Shown here: piece by piece, positions 1-7,221 of the stretch | Layout: each line of letters begins with the position of its first letter | Numbering within the stretch: the stretch's first letter is position 1 | DNA from: Erythrobacter oryzae | GTDB lineage: Bacteria > Pseudomonadota > Alphaproteobacteria > Sphingomonadales > Sphingomonadaceae | Direction of reading: 5' to 3' | Length of the DNA stretch: 64,000 nucleotides | NCBI RefSeq assembly: GCF_030271515.1 | Contig: NZ_JASCXI010000003.1 | Coordinates: forward strand, 372,001 to 436,000 | Notes under the pieces: model-generated | Told to the model about the DNA's origin: nothing | Seen by the model: the letters and a program-made list of their open reading frames with translations, nothing else | The model's database searches: none | Translations under genes and position numbers: made by a program

Positions 1-689
1 TTGCCCACGCCCGGGTCGCCCACATAGAGCGGGTTGTTTTTCGAGCGGCGGCACAGGATCTGGATCGTCCGGTCAACCTCCGGCCCGCGGCCGATCAGCG
101 GGTCGATCTTGCCGCTTTCCGCCTTGGCGTTGAGGTTGACGGTGAACTGGTCGAGCGCGGTTTCCTTCTTGTTGCCGCCCTCCTGCTTGGTCTGGGCGGC
201 TTCCTCGGCCTTGTCGGTGCCCTGCGGGGTCTTGGGCTCGATCTGGCGGCCGCCCTTGCCGATGCCGTGGCTGATGAAGCTCACCGCATCCAGCCGGCTC
301 ATGTCCTGCTGCTGGAGGAAATAGACCGCGTAGGAATCGCGCTCGGAGAACAGCGCGACCAGCACGTTGGCGCCGGTCACCGTGTCCTTGCCGGAGGACT
401 GGACGTGCAGGATCGCGCGCTGGATTACCCGCTGGAAGCCCGCGGTGGGCTGGGGATCGGCGCCGTCTTCCGTCTTAAGTGATTGATATTCCTGATCAAG
501 ATACTGCTTCACCACCTCGCCGAGCTCAGCCAGGTCGACCCCGCAGGCGGCCATCACCTGGGCGGCATCCTCGTCATCGATCAGCGCCAGCAGCAGGTGT
601 TCGAGCGTGGCATATTCGTGCCGCCGCTCGGACGCGTTGCCGAGCGCATTGTGCAGCGTGCGTTCGAGGTTCTGGGCGAAGCTGGGCAT
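1..689 (-). CDS. clpA: ClpA, ATP-dependent Clp protease ATP-binding subunit (partial, N-terminal part)
   Basis: This is the first 229 codons of the Hsp100 unfoldase ClpA, which feeds N-end-rule and other substrates to ClpP in the cytosol. The ATG is at 689, and the gene runs off the left edge. Seen: a Clp_N double repeat (residues 1 to about 145, opening MPSFAQNLERTLHNA), an acidic/Gln-rich linker, then the start of the first AAA+ module with the substrate loop DPLIGRGPEVDR and a Walker A (GDPGVGK) cut by the window edge. ClpS is not visible and may lie beyond the edge. Confidence in the family is high; completeness cannot be judged. Confidence 0.95.
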   Translation of the reverse strand, partial: MPSFAQNLERTLHNALGNASERRHEYATLEHLLLALIDDEDAAQVMAACGVDLAELGEVVKQYLDQEYQSLKTEDGADPQPTAGFQRVIQRAILHVQSSGKDTVTGANVLVALFSERDSYAVYFLQQQDMSRLDAVSFISHGIGKGGRQIEPKTPQGTDKAEEAAQTKQEGGNKKETALDQFTVNLNAKAESGKIDPLIGRGPEVDRTIQILCRRSKNNPLYVGDPGVG

Positions 690-818
690 GGGAGAGGCCT
701 TTTCAGCGGGTGGATGCCCGTGGCGAGCGGACGGAGAGAGCCATTTTCCGACAATATGGGTGGGCGATAAGGAATTGCGAATCCCTTGTAGGCACTACGC
801 AGGAAACGCGTGAGGGGA

Positions 819-1022
819 TCATCCACCCCCCTTCCCGAACAACGCGTCGGCGGCGGCGCGGTGCGCGGCTGCCTTGGCGCGGTGGGCGGAAACGCGGGCG
901 ATTTCAGCCTCGAGCAGGGCGATGCGTTCGTCGAGCTCGGCTTGCGAATAGGGGCCGAGGTCCTCGGTGGCGAGGCGGCTCGCGGCATCTCCGACAGGCC
1001 GGGGGCGATCGGGTTCTTCCAT
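819..1022 (-). CDS. DUF1192 domain-containing small protein
   Basis: A 67-residue protein with no known activity. The N-terminus is acidic and Pro-rich (MEEPDRPRPV). A central helical segment, SQAELDERIALLEAEIARV, predicts a short coiled coil and matches the alphaproteobacterial DUF1192 signature. The C-terminus is Ala/His-rich and ends AADALFGKGGG. It lies about 130 bases upstream of clpA on the same strand and is divergent from the quinone oxidoreductase at 1121. The family is probably structural or a protein-protein adaptor, but this is not established. Confidence 0.8.
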   Translation of the reverse strand: MEEPDRPRPVGDAASRLATEDLGPYSQAELDERIALLEAEIARVSAHRAKAAAHRAAADALFGKGGG

Positions 1023-1120
1023 TGCCTTGCAGCATCCGCCCCAAGCGGCTTGCTGTCAATCGGCGAGACGGTTATTCGCCGGAGGAACTTTGGTTAAATT
1101 GGGCTTGCGGGGACGACAGA

Positions 1121-2149
1121 ATGGGGGCGAGTGGCGGTCCGGCGATCCCGGAGACCATGCAATCGATCGGGTTCGACGCGCCCGGGGGCCCCGAGGTGCT
1201 GCGCCTCCAGACCAGCCCGGTGCCGCGCCTGCGGCCCGATGATGTGCTCATCCGCGTCGCCTATGCCGGGGTAAACCGCCCCGATTGCCTGCAACGCGCC
1301 GGGCTCTACCCCCCGCCGCCGGGCGCTTCGCCCTTGCTGGGCCTCGAGGTCTCGGGCGAGATCGTCGCGGTCGGCTCCGAAGTCCCGCGCGAGATGATCG
1401 GGCAATTCGTCGCCGCGCTCACCCCGGGCGGGGGCTATGCCGAATATTGCGCGGCGCACTGGCAGCACTGCCTGCCGCTGCCTTCGGGCATGCTGCTGTC
1501 CGAGGCCGCCGCGATCCCCGAGACGCTGTTCACAGTGTGGCACAACCTGTTCGAACGCGGCCTCGCGCGCGATGGCGAGCGCGTGCTGGTCCACGGCGGG
1601 ACCTCCGGCATCGGCACCATGGCGATCCTGCTCGCCAAGGCCTTCGACATGGAGGTGATCGTGACCTGCGGCGATGCGGCCAAGTGCGCCGCTGCGACCC
1701 GCATCGGCGCGGACCTTGCGATCAACTACCGCGAGCAGGATTTCGTCGAGGCGGTGATGGCGCAAACGGGGGGCAAGGGCGTCGACATCGTGCTCGACAT
1801 GGTCTCGGGCGATTATGTCGCGCGCAACCTCAAGTGCATGGCCGAGGATGGCCGCCACGTCACCATCGCGGTGCTGGGCGGGACGCGCGCCGAGATCAAC
1901 ATGGCGCAGGTGATGATGCGCCGCTTGACCCTCACCGGATCGACCCTGCGCCCCCGCACCGACGCCTTCAAGGCCGCGCTTGCCGACGAGATCGTCGACA
2001 ACGCCTGGCCGCTGTTCTGCGACGGCGAGCTTTCCCCCGTGATGGACACAAGCTTCCCCCTCGCCGAAGCCGCCGTCGCCCACGCGCGGATGGAAGCGGG
2101 CGCGCATGTCGGCAAGATCGTGCTCGAAGTGGCGGGCGATCAGGCCTGA
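1121..2149 (+). CDS. NAD(P)H quinone oxidoreductase, PIG3/zeta-crystallin type (MDR superfamily)
   Basis: A 342-residue zinc-independent medium-chain reductase that reduces quinones or related carbonyl substrates with NAD(P)H. Seen: an N-terminal GroES-like fold with the signature AGVNRPDCLQRAGLYPPPPG, then a Rossmann domain with HGGTSGIG near residue 160. No structural-zinc cysteine cluster is visible. The start at 1121 is preferred because GGGGA lies 7 bases upstream; a second ATG at 1157 would give 330 residues. The 3' end overlaps the convergent regulator gene by 10 bases. The subfamily is clear; the natural substrate is not. Confidence 0.88.
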   Translation: MGASGGPAIPETMQSIGFDAPGGPEVLRLQTSPVPRLRPDDVLIRVAYAGVNRPDCLQRAGLYPPPPGASPLLGLEVSGEIVAVGSEVPREMIGQFVAALTPGGGYAEYCAAHWQHCLPLPSGMLLSEAAAIPETLFTVWHNLFERGLARDGERVLVHGGTSGIGTMAILLAKAFDMEVIVTCGDAAKCAAATRIGADLAINYREQDFVEAVMAQTGGKGVDIVLDMVSGDYVARNLKCMAEDGRHVTIAVLGGTRAEINMAQVMMRRLTLTGSTLRPRTDAFKAALADEIVDNAWPLFCDGELSPVMDTSFPLAEAAVAHARMEAGAHVGKIVLEVAGDQA

Positions 2150-3159
2150 ACCGTGCAGGCGGGCGCGAAATTGCGGCGGTAGGCGGTCGGCGCGCAGCCG
2201 AGCTGACGGCGGAAGTTCTGCTGGAGGCTGGTGGCCGAGCCGAACCCTGAAAGCTCGGCAATGCGCTCGACCGGGAGCGCCGTGGTCTCGAGCAATTCCC
2301 GCGCGCGGGCGACGCGGGCTTTCAGCACATAGGTCCCCGGCGCGCATCCGGCGCGGGCGGTGAAGGCGCGCGCGAGGGTTCTGAGGCTCATGCCCGCTTC
2401 GGCGGCGAGGCGGCCCACCGGCCAGTCCTCCGCCGGGCTCGCCATGATCCGCGCCATCAGTCCTGCGAGCCGGTCGGTCGGCGCGGGCGGGCGCAGCGTG
2501 TCGTCATATTGCCGCTGGTCGCCTTCGCGCTGCGCGGGGAGCACCAGCCGCTTGGCGAGCGCATTGGCCCGCGCCACGCCGAAATCCTGCCGCACGATGT
2601 GGAGCAGGAGGTCGATCCCTGCCGCCGAGCCTGCCGAGGTCAGCACGTCGCCGCTGTCGGCATAGAGAATGTCGGGCGCGACGGTGACGCGCGGGTAGCG
2701 CCGCGCGAGCAGCGGGGCGTGGAGCCAGTGGGTGGTCGCGCGCCGCCCGTCGAGCAGGCCCAGCTCGGCGAGGAGGAAGGCCCCAGAGCAGATCGAGGCA
2801 AGCCGCGCCCCGCGTGCGTGGGCGGCCAGCAGCGCCGCGCGCAGGGGTTCGGGCACAGCAGGCTCGGCGGTGCGCCAGCCGGGGATGACGATGAGGTCCG
2901 CCTCGGCGAAGAGCGACAGGTCGCCATCGACCGAAAGCTGCCAACCCGCCCCGGTGCGGATCGGGCCCCCGTCCACCGACGCCGAGGCGAAGCGATACCA
3001 CCGCGGCCCGAACTCGGGGCGGGGCAGGCCGAAGATTTCCGCGGGCAGGCTCAGCTCGAACATCGGCGCGCCGTCGAAGGCGAGCGCGACCACGAGGGGG
3101 CCTTGGGGGGTCACGCGCTGCAATGGCAGAATCCTTGTTGTGAATGGCCAATCGGCCAA
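2140..3159 (-). CDS. ftrA: FtrA/GlxA-type transcriptional regulator (DJ-1/PfpI + AraC HTH)
   Basis: A 339-residue regulator. The N-terminal DJ-1/PfpI-like domain (about 20-190) has the nucleophile-elbow-like segment ASICSGAFLLAE with Cys near residue 122. The C-terminal AraC/XylS double HTH (about 230-335) includes ELSGFGSATSLQQNFRRQLG. Members act as transcription factors whose ligand domain has usually lost enzyme activity. No ATG precedes the domain: the longest reading starts with TTG at 3159, and a GTG a few codons before residue TPQG is an alternative. It is divergent from the GST at 3223, with imperfect TGGCC/GGCCA arms at 3144-3157 between them, so control of that GST is a reasonable guess. 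Confidence 0.85.
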   Translation of the reverse strand: MADWPFTTRILPLQRVTPQGPLVVALAFDGAPMFELSLPAEIFGLPRPEFGPRWYRFASASVDGGPIRTGAGWQLSVDGDLSLFAEADLIVIPGWRTAEPAVPEPLRAALLAAHARGARLASICSGAFLLAELGLLDGRRATTHWLHAPLLARRYPRVTVAPDILYADSGDVLTSAGSAAGIDLLLHIVRQDFGVARANALAKRLVLPAQREGDQRQYDDTLRPPAPTDRLAGLMARIMASPAEDWPVGRLAAEAGMSLRTLARAFTARAGCAPGTYVLKARVARARELLETTALPVERIAELSGFGSATSLQQNFRRQLGCAPTAYRRNFAPACTVQA

Positions 3160-3222
3160 TTGTCACACCCGGCGCCCCCGCGCAACAAGAGCGCAGTCGA
3201 AACGACATTCCGGAGCACGCGC

Positions 3223-3849
3223 ATGGCCCCCCTCACCCTCCACGAAGATCCCCGCAGCGGGAACTGCTACAAGATCGCGCTCACCGCCGCGCTGCTCGGG
3301 CTGCCGCTGGCGCGCAAGGCCTACGACATCACCAGGGGTGAGACGCGCACGCCGGAGTTTCTCGCGCACATCAATGCCAACGGGCGCATCCCCGTGCTCC
3401 AGATCGGCGAGGGGGCCGATGCGCGCTTCCTGCCCGAGAGCAACGCCGCCTGCTGGTATCTCGCCCACGGCAGCGCGCTGATCCCCGCAGACCGCTTTGC
3501 GCAGGCCGACATGCTGCGCTGGATGTTCTTCGAGCAATACAATCACGAGCCCAACGTCGCCACGTTGCGCTTCTGGGTGAGCATTCTGGGCGAGGACAAC
3601 CTCTCCCCCGAACAGCGCGCCGCGATCCCCGCCAAGCGCGCGGGCGGCGATGCGGCGCTGGCGCTGATGGACAGGCACCTCGAAGACAACGCCTTCTTCT
3701 GCGGCGATGCCCCGAGCCTCGCCGACATCGCGCTCTTCGCCTACACTCATGTGGCAGGGGAAGGCGGCTTCACCTTGTCCGATTACCCGGCCGTACAGGC
3801 ATGGATCGCGCGGATCGAGGCGCTGCCCGGCTTTGTTCCGATGGACTGA
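3223..3849 (+). CDS. Glutathione S-transferase family protein
   Basis: A 208-residue cytosolic GST. The N-terminal thioredoxin-like domain (1-80) starts LHEDPRSGNCYKIALTAALL, where Ser/Asn near residues 9-11 are candidate glutathione-activating positions. It contains NGRIPVLQI and the ESNA glutathione-binding segment. An all-helical C-terminal domain has PSLADIALFAY, the conserved N-capping and hydrophobic-staple region. GGAG lies 7 bases before the ATG. It is divergent from the FtrA-like regulator, which may control it. The substrate is unknown. Confidence 0.88.
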   Translation: MAPLTLHEDPRSGNCYKIALTAALLGLPLARKAYDITRGETRTPEFLAHINANGRIPVLQIGEGADARFLPESNAACWYLAHGSALIPADRFAQADMLRWMFFEQYNHEPNVATLRFWVSILGEDNLSPEQRAAIPAKRAGGDAALALMDRHLEDNAFFCGDAPSLADIALFAYTHVAGEGGFTLSDYPAVQAWIARIEALPGFVPMD

Positions 3850-3882
3850 GAACAGCCGTCGACAGACGCGCCTCGGACCCGC

Positions 3883-3910
3883 TTGCTTTACCGTGCGCCA
3901 GTCATATTCT
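3883..3910 (+). promoter_or_regulatory. Candidate sigma-70 promoter for the phosphatase/glycosyltransferase pair
   Basis: TTGCTT at 3883-3888, a 16-base spacer and TATTCT at 3905-3910 lie in the 200-base gap before the gene at 4052. The match to consensus is moderate and the leader would be about 135 bases. Confidence 0.35.
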
Positions 3911-4051
3911 GGTCATGTCAACGCCAGCAGAAGTCATGTTCCTATCGTGCGCCTTTCGGAAAATGACGCGAAACCGTCATTTGCCTGTGAGTCGGCTGTA
4001 ACAATTGGCTGCCATGGGGGGCTCACGAGACCTGACACTCGAGGGTTACCC

Positions 4052-4969
4052 ATGACCAGTGCCGACCTCTCCGACCTGATCAGCGACAACATCGCCAGCT
4101 TCCCGACGGCCGCGCCGCGCATCCCGGAGCCCGAGGGCAACGCCCGCCGCTCCTACCGCACCGTCTGGATCAGTGACGTTCACCTCGGCACCAAGGGCTG
4201 CAATGCCGAGATGCTGATCGACTTCCTCGACAATGTCGACAGCGAGACGATGTATCTGGTCGGCGACATCATCGACGGCTGGCGGCTGAAGAAGAAGTTC
4301 TACTGGCCCTCCGCGCACAACGACATCGTCTGGCGCATCATGAAGCGCGCCCGCCGCGGCACCCGGGTGGTCTATATCCCCGGCAACCACGACGAGATGT
4401 TCCGCCAGTTCACCGGCCTCAATTTCGGCGGCATCGAGATTCGCCGCGCTGCCTTCCACGACACCGCCGACGGGCGGCGCCTGATGGTGCTCCATGGCGA
4501 CGAGTTCGACGCTGTGATGCTCTCCCACCGCTGGCTCGCCTTCGTGGGTGACCATGCCTACCACTGGATGATGAAGTGCAATGTCGCGGTGAACACCGTG
4601 CGGCGCTGGATGGGCAAGCCCTACTGGTCGCTCTCCAAGGCGGCCAAGCACAAGGTCAAGAACGCGGTCGAGTTCATCGGCAAGTACGAGGAAGTCGTCG
4701 CCCGCGCCGCGGGTGAGCGCGGGGTCGACGGGGTGGTGTGCGGGCACATCCACAATGCCGAATTCCGCAGCTTCGAACACAACGGCAAGCCAGTCGAATA
4801 CTGGAACGACGGCGACTGGGTCGAAGGCTGCAACGCGCTGGTCGAACATCACGACGGCCGGATGGAAATCCTGCACTGGCCCGAGGAAATGAAGTGCCGC
4901 GCCGAGGACGAGGCCCGCAGGGCCGAAGTCGAGGCGCCTGCGCCCGGTCCGGCGCGCGAGGCGGCGTGA
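4052..4969 (+). CDS. LpxH-like UDP-2,3-diacylglucosamine diphosphatase family metallophosphatase
   Basis: A 305-residue calcineurin-like phosphoesterase. The whole metal-binding set is present: DVHLG (about 41), GDIIDGW (about 71), GNHDE (about 110), HGDEFD (about 147) and GHIHNAEF (about 230). This matches the LpxH-like UDP-2,3-diacylglucosamine hydrolase branch that acts in lipid A synthesis at the inner membrane. The N-terminal 35 residues and a Pro/Ala-rich tail extend beyond the fold. Its stop overlaps the GTG of the next gene (GTGA at 4966-4969), so it is coupled to a glycosyltransferase and may act in glycolipid rather than lipid A synthesis. The exact substrate is uncertain. Confidence 0.85.
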   Translation: MTSADLSDLISDNIASFPTAAPRIPEPEGNARRSYRTVWISDVHLGTKGCNAEMLIDFLDNVDSETMYLVGDIIDGWRLKKKFYWPSAHNDIVWRIMKRARRGTRVVYIPGNHDEMFRQFTGLNFGGIEIRRAAFHDTADGRRLMVLHGDEFDAVMLSHRWLAFVGDHAYHWMMKCNVAVNTVRRWMGKPYWSLSKAAKHKVKNAVEFIGKYEEVVARAAGERGVDGVVCGHIHNAEFRSFEHNGKPVEYWNDGDWVEGCNALVEHHDGRMEILHWPEEMKCRAEDEARRAEVEAPAPGPAREAA

Positions 4970-6087
4970 ACCGGCTGACCACCATCCCCACCGACGGCGT
5001 CGCCCCTGCCCCCGCTGCCATCGCGCCAGCGGGCCCGAGCCCTGCGTCCATCGCGATCGTCACCGACGCCTGGCATCCGCAGACCAACGGCGTGGTGCGC
5101 ACGCTCTCGACCACCTGCGAGGTGCTGCGCCAATGGGGCCATCAGGTCACCGTGATCAGCCCCGAAGGCTACCCCTCGATCCCCGCGCCGACCTATCCCG
5201 AGATCCGCCTCGCGCTGACCGCCCCTGGCGCGGTCGGGCGGCAACTCGCACGAGTAAAGCCCGAGGCGGTGCATATCGCCACCGAAGGCCCGCTGGGGCT
5301 GGCCGCACGGCGCTATTGCCTGAGGCGCAAGGTGCCCTTCACCACCGCCTACCACACCCAGTTTCCCGACTACATCGCCCGCCGCACCGGGCTGCCGGCG
5401 CGCTTTTTCTGGCCCTATATCCGCTGGTTCCACCGCCCGGCGCAGCGGATCATGGTCGCCACCGAGACGATCCGCGCGACCTTGCGCGATCAGGGCCTGA
5501 CCCAGCTCACCCACTGGAGCCGGGGGGTGGACCTTTCCTGCTTCTCCCCCGCCGCCCCGCCGCCGCCCGAATATGCCGGCCTCGAGGGCCCGATCCTGCT
5601 CTATGTCGGGCGCGTCGCGGTCGAGAAGAACATCGAGGCCTTCCTCGCCTGTCCCTATCCCGGCACCAAGGTGGTGGTGGGCGACGGCCCGGCCCGCGCG
5701 AGCCTCGCGGCGAAATTCCCGGACGCGCTGTTCCTCGGCAAGAAGACCGGCGTGGAGCTCGCCGGGTGCTATGCGGGGGCAGACGTCTTCGTCTTCCCGA
5801 GCCGCACCGACACCTTCGGCCTCGTCATGATCGAGGCGCTCGCCTGCGGCACCCCGGTCGCCGCCTTTCCGGTACCGGGCCCGCTCGACATCGTCACCAG
5901 CGAGGTTGGCGCGATGAGCGAGGACCTCACCCGCGCCATCGACGCCGCGCGCTATTGCGACCGGAAGGTCTGCGCGCGCTACGGCGCGAGCTTCAGCTGG
6001 GAGGCGGCTACCCGGCAGTTCCTGACCGGGCTGGTGGCTCTGGAGGAAGAGGAAGCGGTATCCTTGCAAGCCGCGCCCGCTTTCTGA
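4966..6087 (+). CDS. GT-B glycosyltransferase, family 4 type (mannosyl/glucosyltransferase-like)
   Basis: A 373-residue GT-B enzyme. The N-terminal acceptor domain carries DAWHPQTNGVVRTLS near residue 33. The C-terminal donor domain has YVGRVAVEKNIEAF (about 213) and the donor-binding E-x7-E region FVFPSRTDTFGLVMIEALAC near 275-295. It resembles the alpha-mannosyltransferases that build glycophospholipids. The start is GTG at 4966, overlapping the preceding phosphatase stop by four bases, so the two are translationally coupled. The Pro/Ala-rich first 28 residues look unstructured. The acceptor is unknown; a membrane glycolipid is the best guess from the partner. Confidence 0.87.
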   Translation: MNRLTTIPTDGVAPAPAAIAPAGPSPASIAIVTDAWHPQTNGVVRTLSTTCEVLRQWGHQVTVISPEGYPSIPAPTYPEIRLALTAPGAVGRQLARVKPEAVHIATEGPLGLAARRYCLRRKVPFTTAYHTQFPDYIARRTGLPARFFWPYIRWFHRPAQRIMVATETIRATLRDQGLTQLTHWSRGVDLSCFSPAAPPPPEYAGLEGPILLYVGRVAVEKNIEAFLACPYPGTKVVVGDGPARASLAAKFPDALFLGKKTGVELAGCYAGADVFVFPSRTDTFGLVMIEALACGTPVAAFPVPGPLDIVTSEVGAMSEDLTRAIDAARYCDRKVCARYGASFSWEAATRQFLTGLVALEEEEAVSLQAAPAF

Positions 6088-6096
6088 ATCCATTTC

Positions 6097-6124
6097 TTGC
6101 CGTTTGGCCCCAATTCGCTTATCT
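6097..6124 (+). promoter_or_regulatory. Candidate promoter upstream of trcR
   Basis: TTGCCG (6097-6102), a 16-base spacer and TTATCT (6119-6124) start just after the glycosyltransferase stop. A GNRA-capped hairpin follows immediately, before the trcR ribosome-binding site. The -10 match is modest. Confidence 0.35.
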
Positions 6125-6137
6125 GGCCCCGCAAGGC

Positions 6138-6169
6138 GGCCGCTCCGAAAGGGGCGGCCCTTCTATTTT
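6138..6169 (+). terminator. Terminator or attenuator hairpin in the trcR leader
   Basis: GGCCGCTCC (6138-6146), loop GAAA, GGGGCGGCC (6151-6159) form a nine-pair stem with one G-T pair, followed by CTTCTATTTTC. It can end the phosphatase/glycosyltransferase transcript, and it also sits between the candidate trcR promoter and its GGAG, so it could attenuate trcR. Confidence 0.65.
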
Positions 6170-6185
6170 CAACGGAGATTCCCCC

Positions 6186-6923
6186 ATGGCGACCAAGGAT
6201 CAGCCCAAGCCGCTGATGCCGCATGCCACCGCGACCTGGCTGGTGGACAACACCGCGCTCTCCTTCGAGCAGATCGCCGAGTTCTGCGGCCTCCACATCC
6301 TCGAAGTGCAGGCGATGGCCGACGATCTTGCGGGCAGCAAGTACACCGGCCGCGATCCCGTCCACTCGGGCGAATTGACCCAGGCCGAGATCGAGAAGGG
6401 GCAGGCCGATCCCGCCTACTCTCTCAAGATGCACAAGGCGCCGGTCGAGGTGACCCGCACCAAGGGCCCGCGCTACACTCCGGTCTCGAAGCGGCAGGAC
6501 AAGCCGGACGGCATCGCCTGGATCCTGCGCAACCACCCCGAGGTGTCGGACGCGCAGATCTCCAAGCTGATCGGCACCACCCGCAACACCATCGGCGCGC
6601 TGCGTGACCGCACGCACTGGAACATCGCCAACATCACGCCCAAGGACCCCGTGACCCTCGGCCTGTGCTCGCAGCGCGAGCTTGACGCGATGGTCGCCAA
6701 GGCCGCCAAGCGCGCCGGGATCACTGAGGACGCCGACGCGCCCGCCAAGTCCGAGCGCAACGACCGCGAAAAGCTGATCGAGGAACTGCGCGCCGAGCGC
6801 GACGCCCAGACCAAGGCCGCGAGCGAAGCCGCGCAGGAAGCCGAGGCCGAAGCCTGGCTCGCCCGCAAGCGCGAAGCCGAAGCCGCCGAACAGAAGATCG
6901 ACCCGGAGAGCGGGTTTATCTAA
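6186..6923 (+). CDS. trcR: TrcR-type cell-cycle transcriptional regulator (DUF1013)
   Basis: A 245-residue cytosolic protein of the alphaproteobacterial DUF1013 family, known as TrcR. Seen: an N-terminal HTH-like segment (ATWLVDNTALSFEQIAEFCG), a second HTH-like segment near 115-145 (VSDAQISKLIGTTRNTIGAL), and a C-terminal Glu/Ala/Lys-rich helix (about 185-245) likely to be a coiled coil. The family is nearly universal in alphaproteobacteria and tied to cell-cycle gene expression. CGGAG precedes the ATG. The gene stands alone between a leader hairpin and a strong intrinsic terminator. Confidence 0.93.
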   Translation: MATKDQPKPLMPHATATWLVDNTALSFEQIAEFCGLHILEVQAMADDLAGSKYTGRDPVHSGELTQAEIEKGQADPAYSLKMHKAPVEVTRTKGPRYTPVSKRQDKPDGIAWILRNHPEVSDAQISKLIGTTRNTIGALRDRTHWNIANITPKDPVTLGLCSQRELDAMVAKAAKRAGITEDADAPAKSERNDREKLIEELRAERDAQTKAASEAAQEAEAEAWLARKREAEAAEQKIDPESGFI

Positions 6924-6937
6924 TCACCCCTACGTCA

Positions 6938-6968
6938 CCCCGTGCCTGACACGGGGCTAGGCTTTTTT
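6938..6968 (+). terminator. Rho-independent terminator after trcR
   Basis: CCCCGTG (6938-6944), a 5-base loop, CACGGGG (6950-6956), then CTAGGC and six T (6963-6968). Confidence 0.9.
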
Positions 6969-6975
6969 GTTTTGC

Positions 6976-7077
6976 GTGCCCGCCTCCGCGGGCACGTCCT
7001 CGGTGCTATTCCTTCGCTTCGCTACGGGCACCTGCGGCTCGCGCGCGTGCGCTCGCGGCCCGTCCTGCGGCGGGCCG
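6976..7077 (+). repeat. Modular hairpin repeat, copy A
   Basis: The first module is a perfect hairpin: GTGCCCGC (6976-6983), loop CTCC, GCGGGCAC (6988-6995). It is followed by the constant 12-mer GTCCTCGGTGCT (6996-7007), a variable stretch, the constant block starting CACCTGCGGCTCGCGCGCG, and a closing hairpin CGGCCCG (7056-7062)/CGGGCCG (7071-7077). The same order of modules recurs near 13.3, 17.6 and 52.0 kb, and reversed and diverged near 40.2 kb. It lies directly after the trcR terminator. Confidence 0.8.
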
Positions 7078-7203
7078 AAGTTGCTCTGTCCCACTGATGT
7101 TTGATTCGGGCTCCGTGTCGGGCACGAGGTGACGGTGTCTTGCTATTTGGCGAGGGGCTGCCGCCACTTTCGCTTGTGCGGCAAGCCATTGTGCGCCAGA
7201 ATT

Positions 7204-7221
7204 ACTGACATGACTGTCAGT
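7204..7221 (+). promoter_or_regulatory. Inverted repeat across the start codon of the acyl-CoA ligase
   Basis: ACTGACA (7204-7210), TGAC, TGTCAGT (7215-7221): perfect 7-base arms with the ATG (7210-7212) in the left arm and loop. It could be an operator or an mRNA hairpin that hides the start codon. Confidence 0.4.

Noticed and set aside
479..1120. Extension of the quinone oxidoreductase frame upstream to 479
   Set aside because: The added residues are Arg/Pro/Gly-rich noise overlapping clpA and the DUF1192 gene; the ATG at 1121 has a Shine-Dalgarno and a normal family N-terminus.
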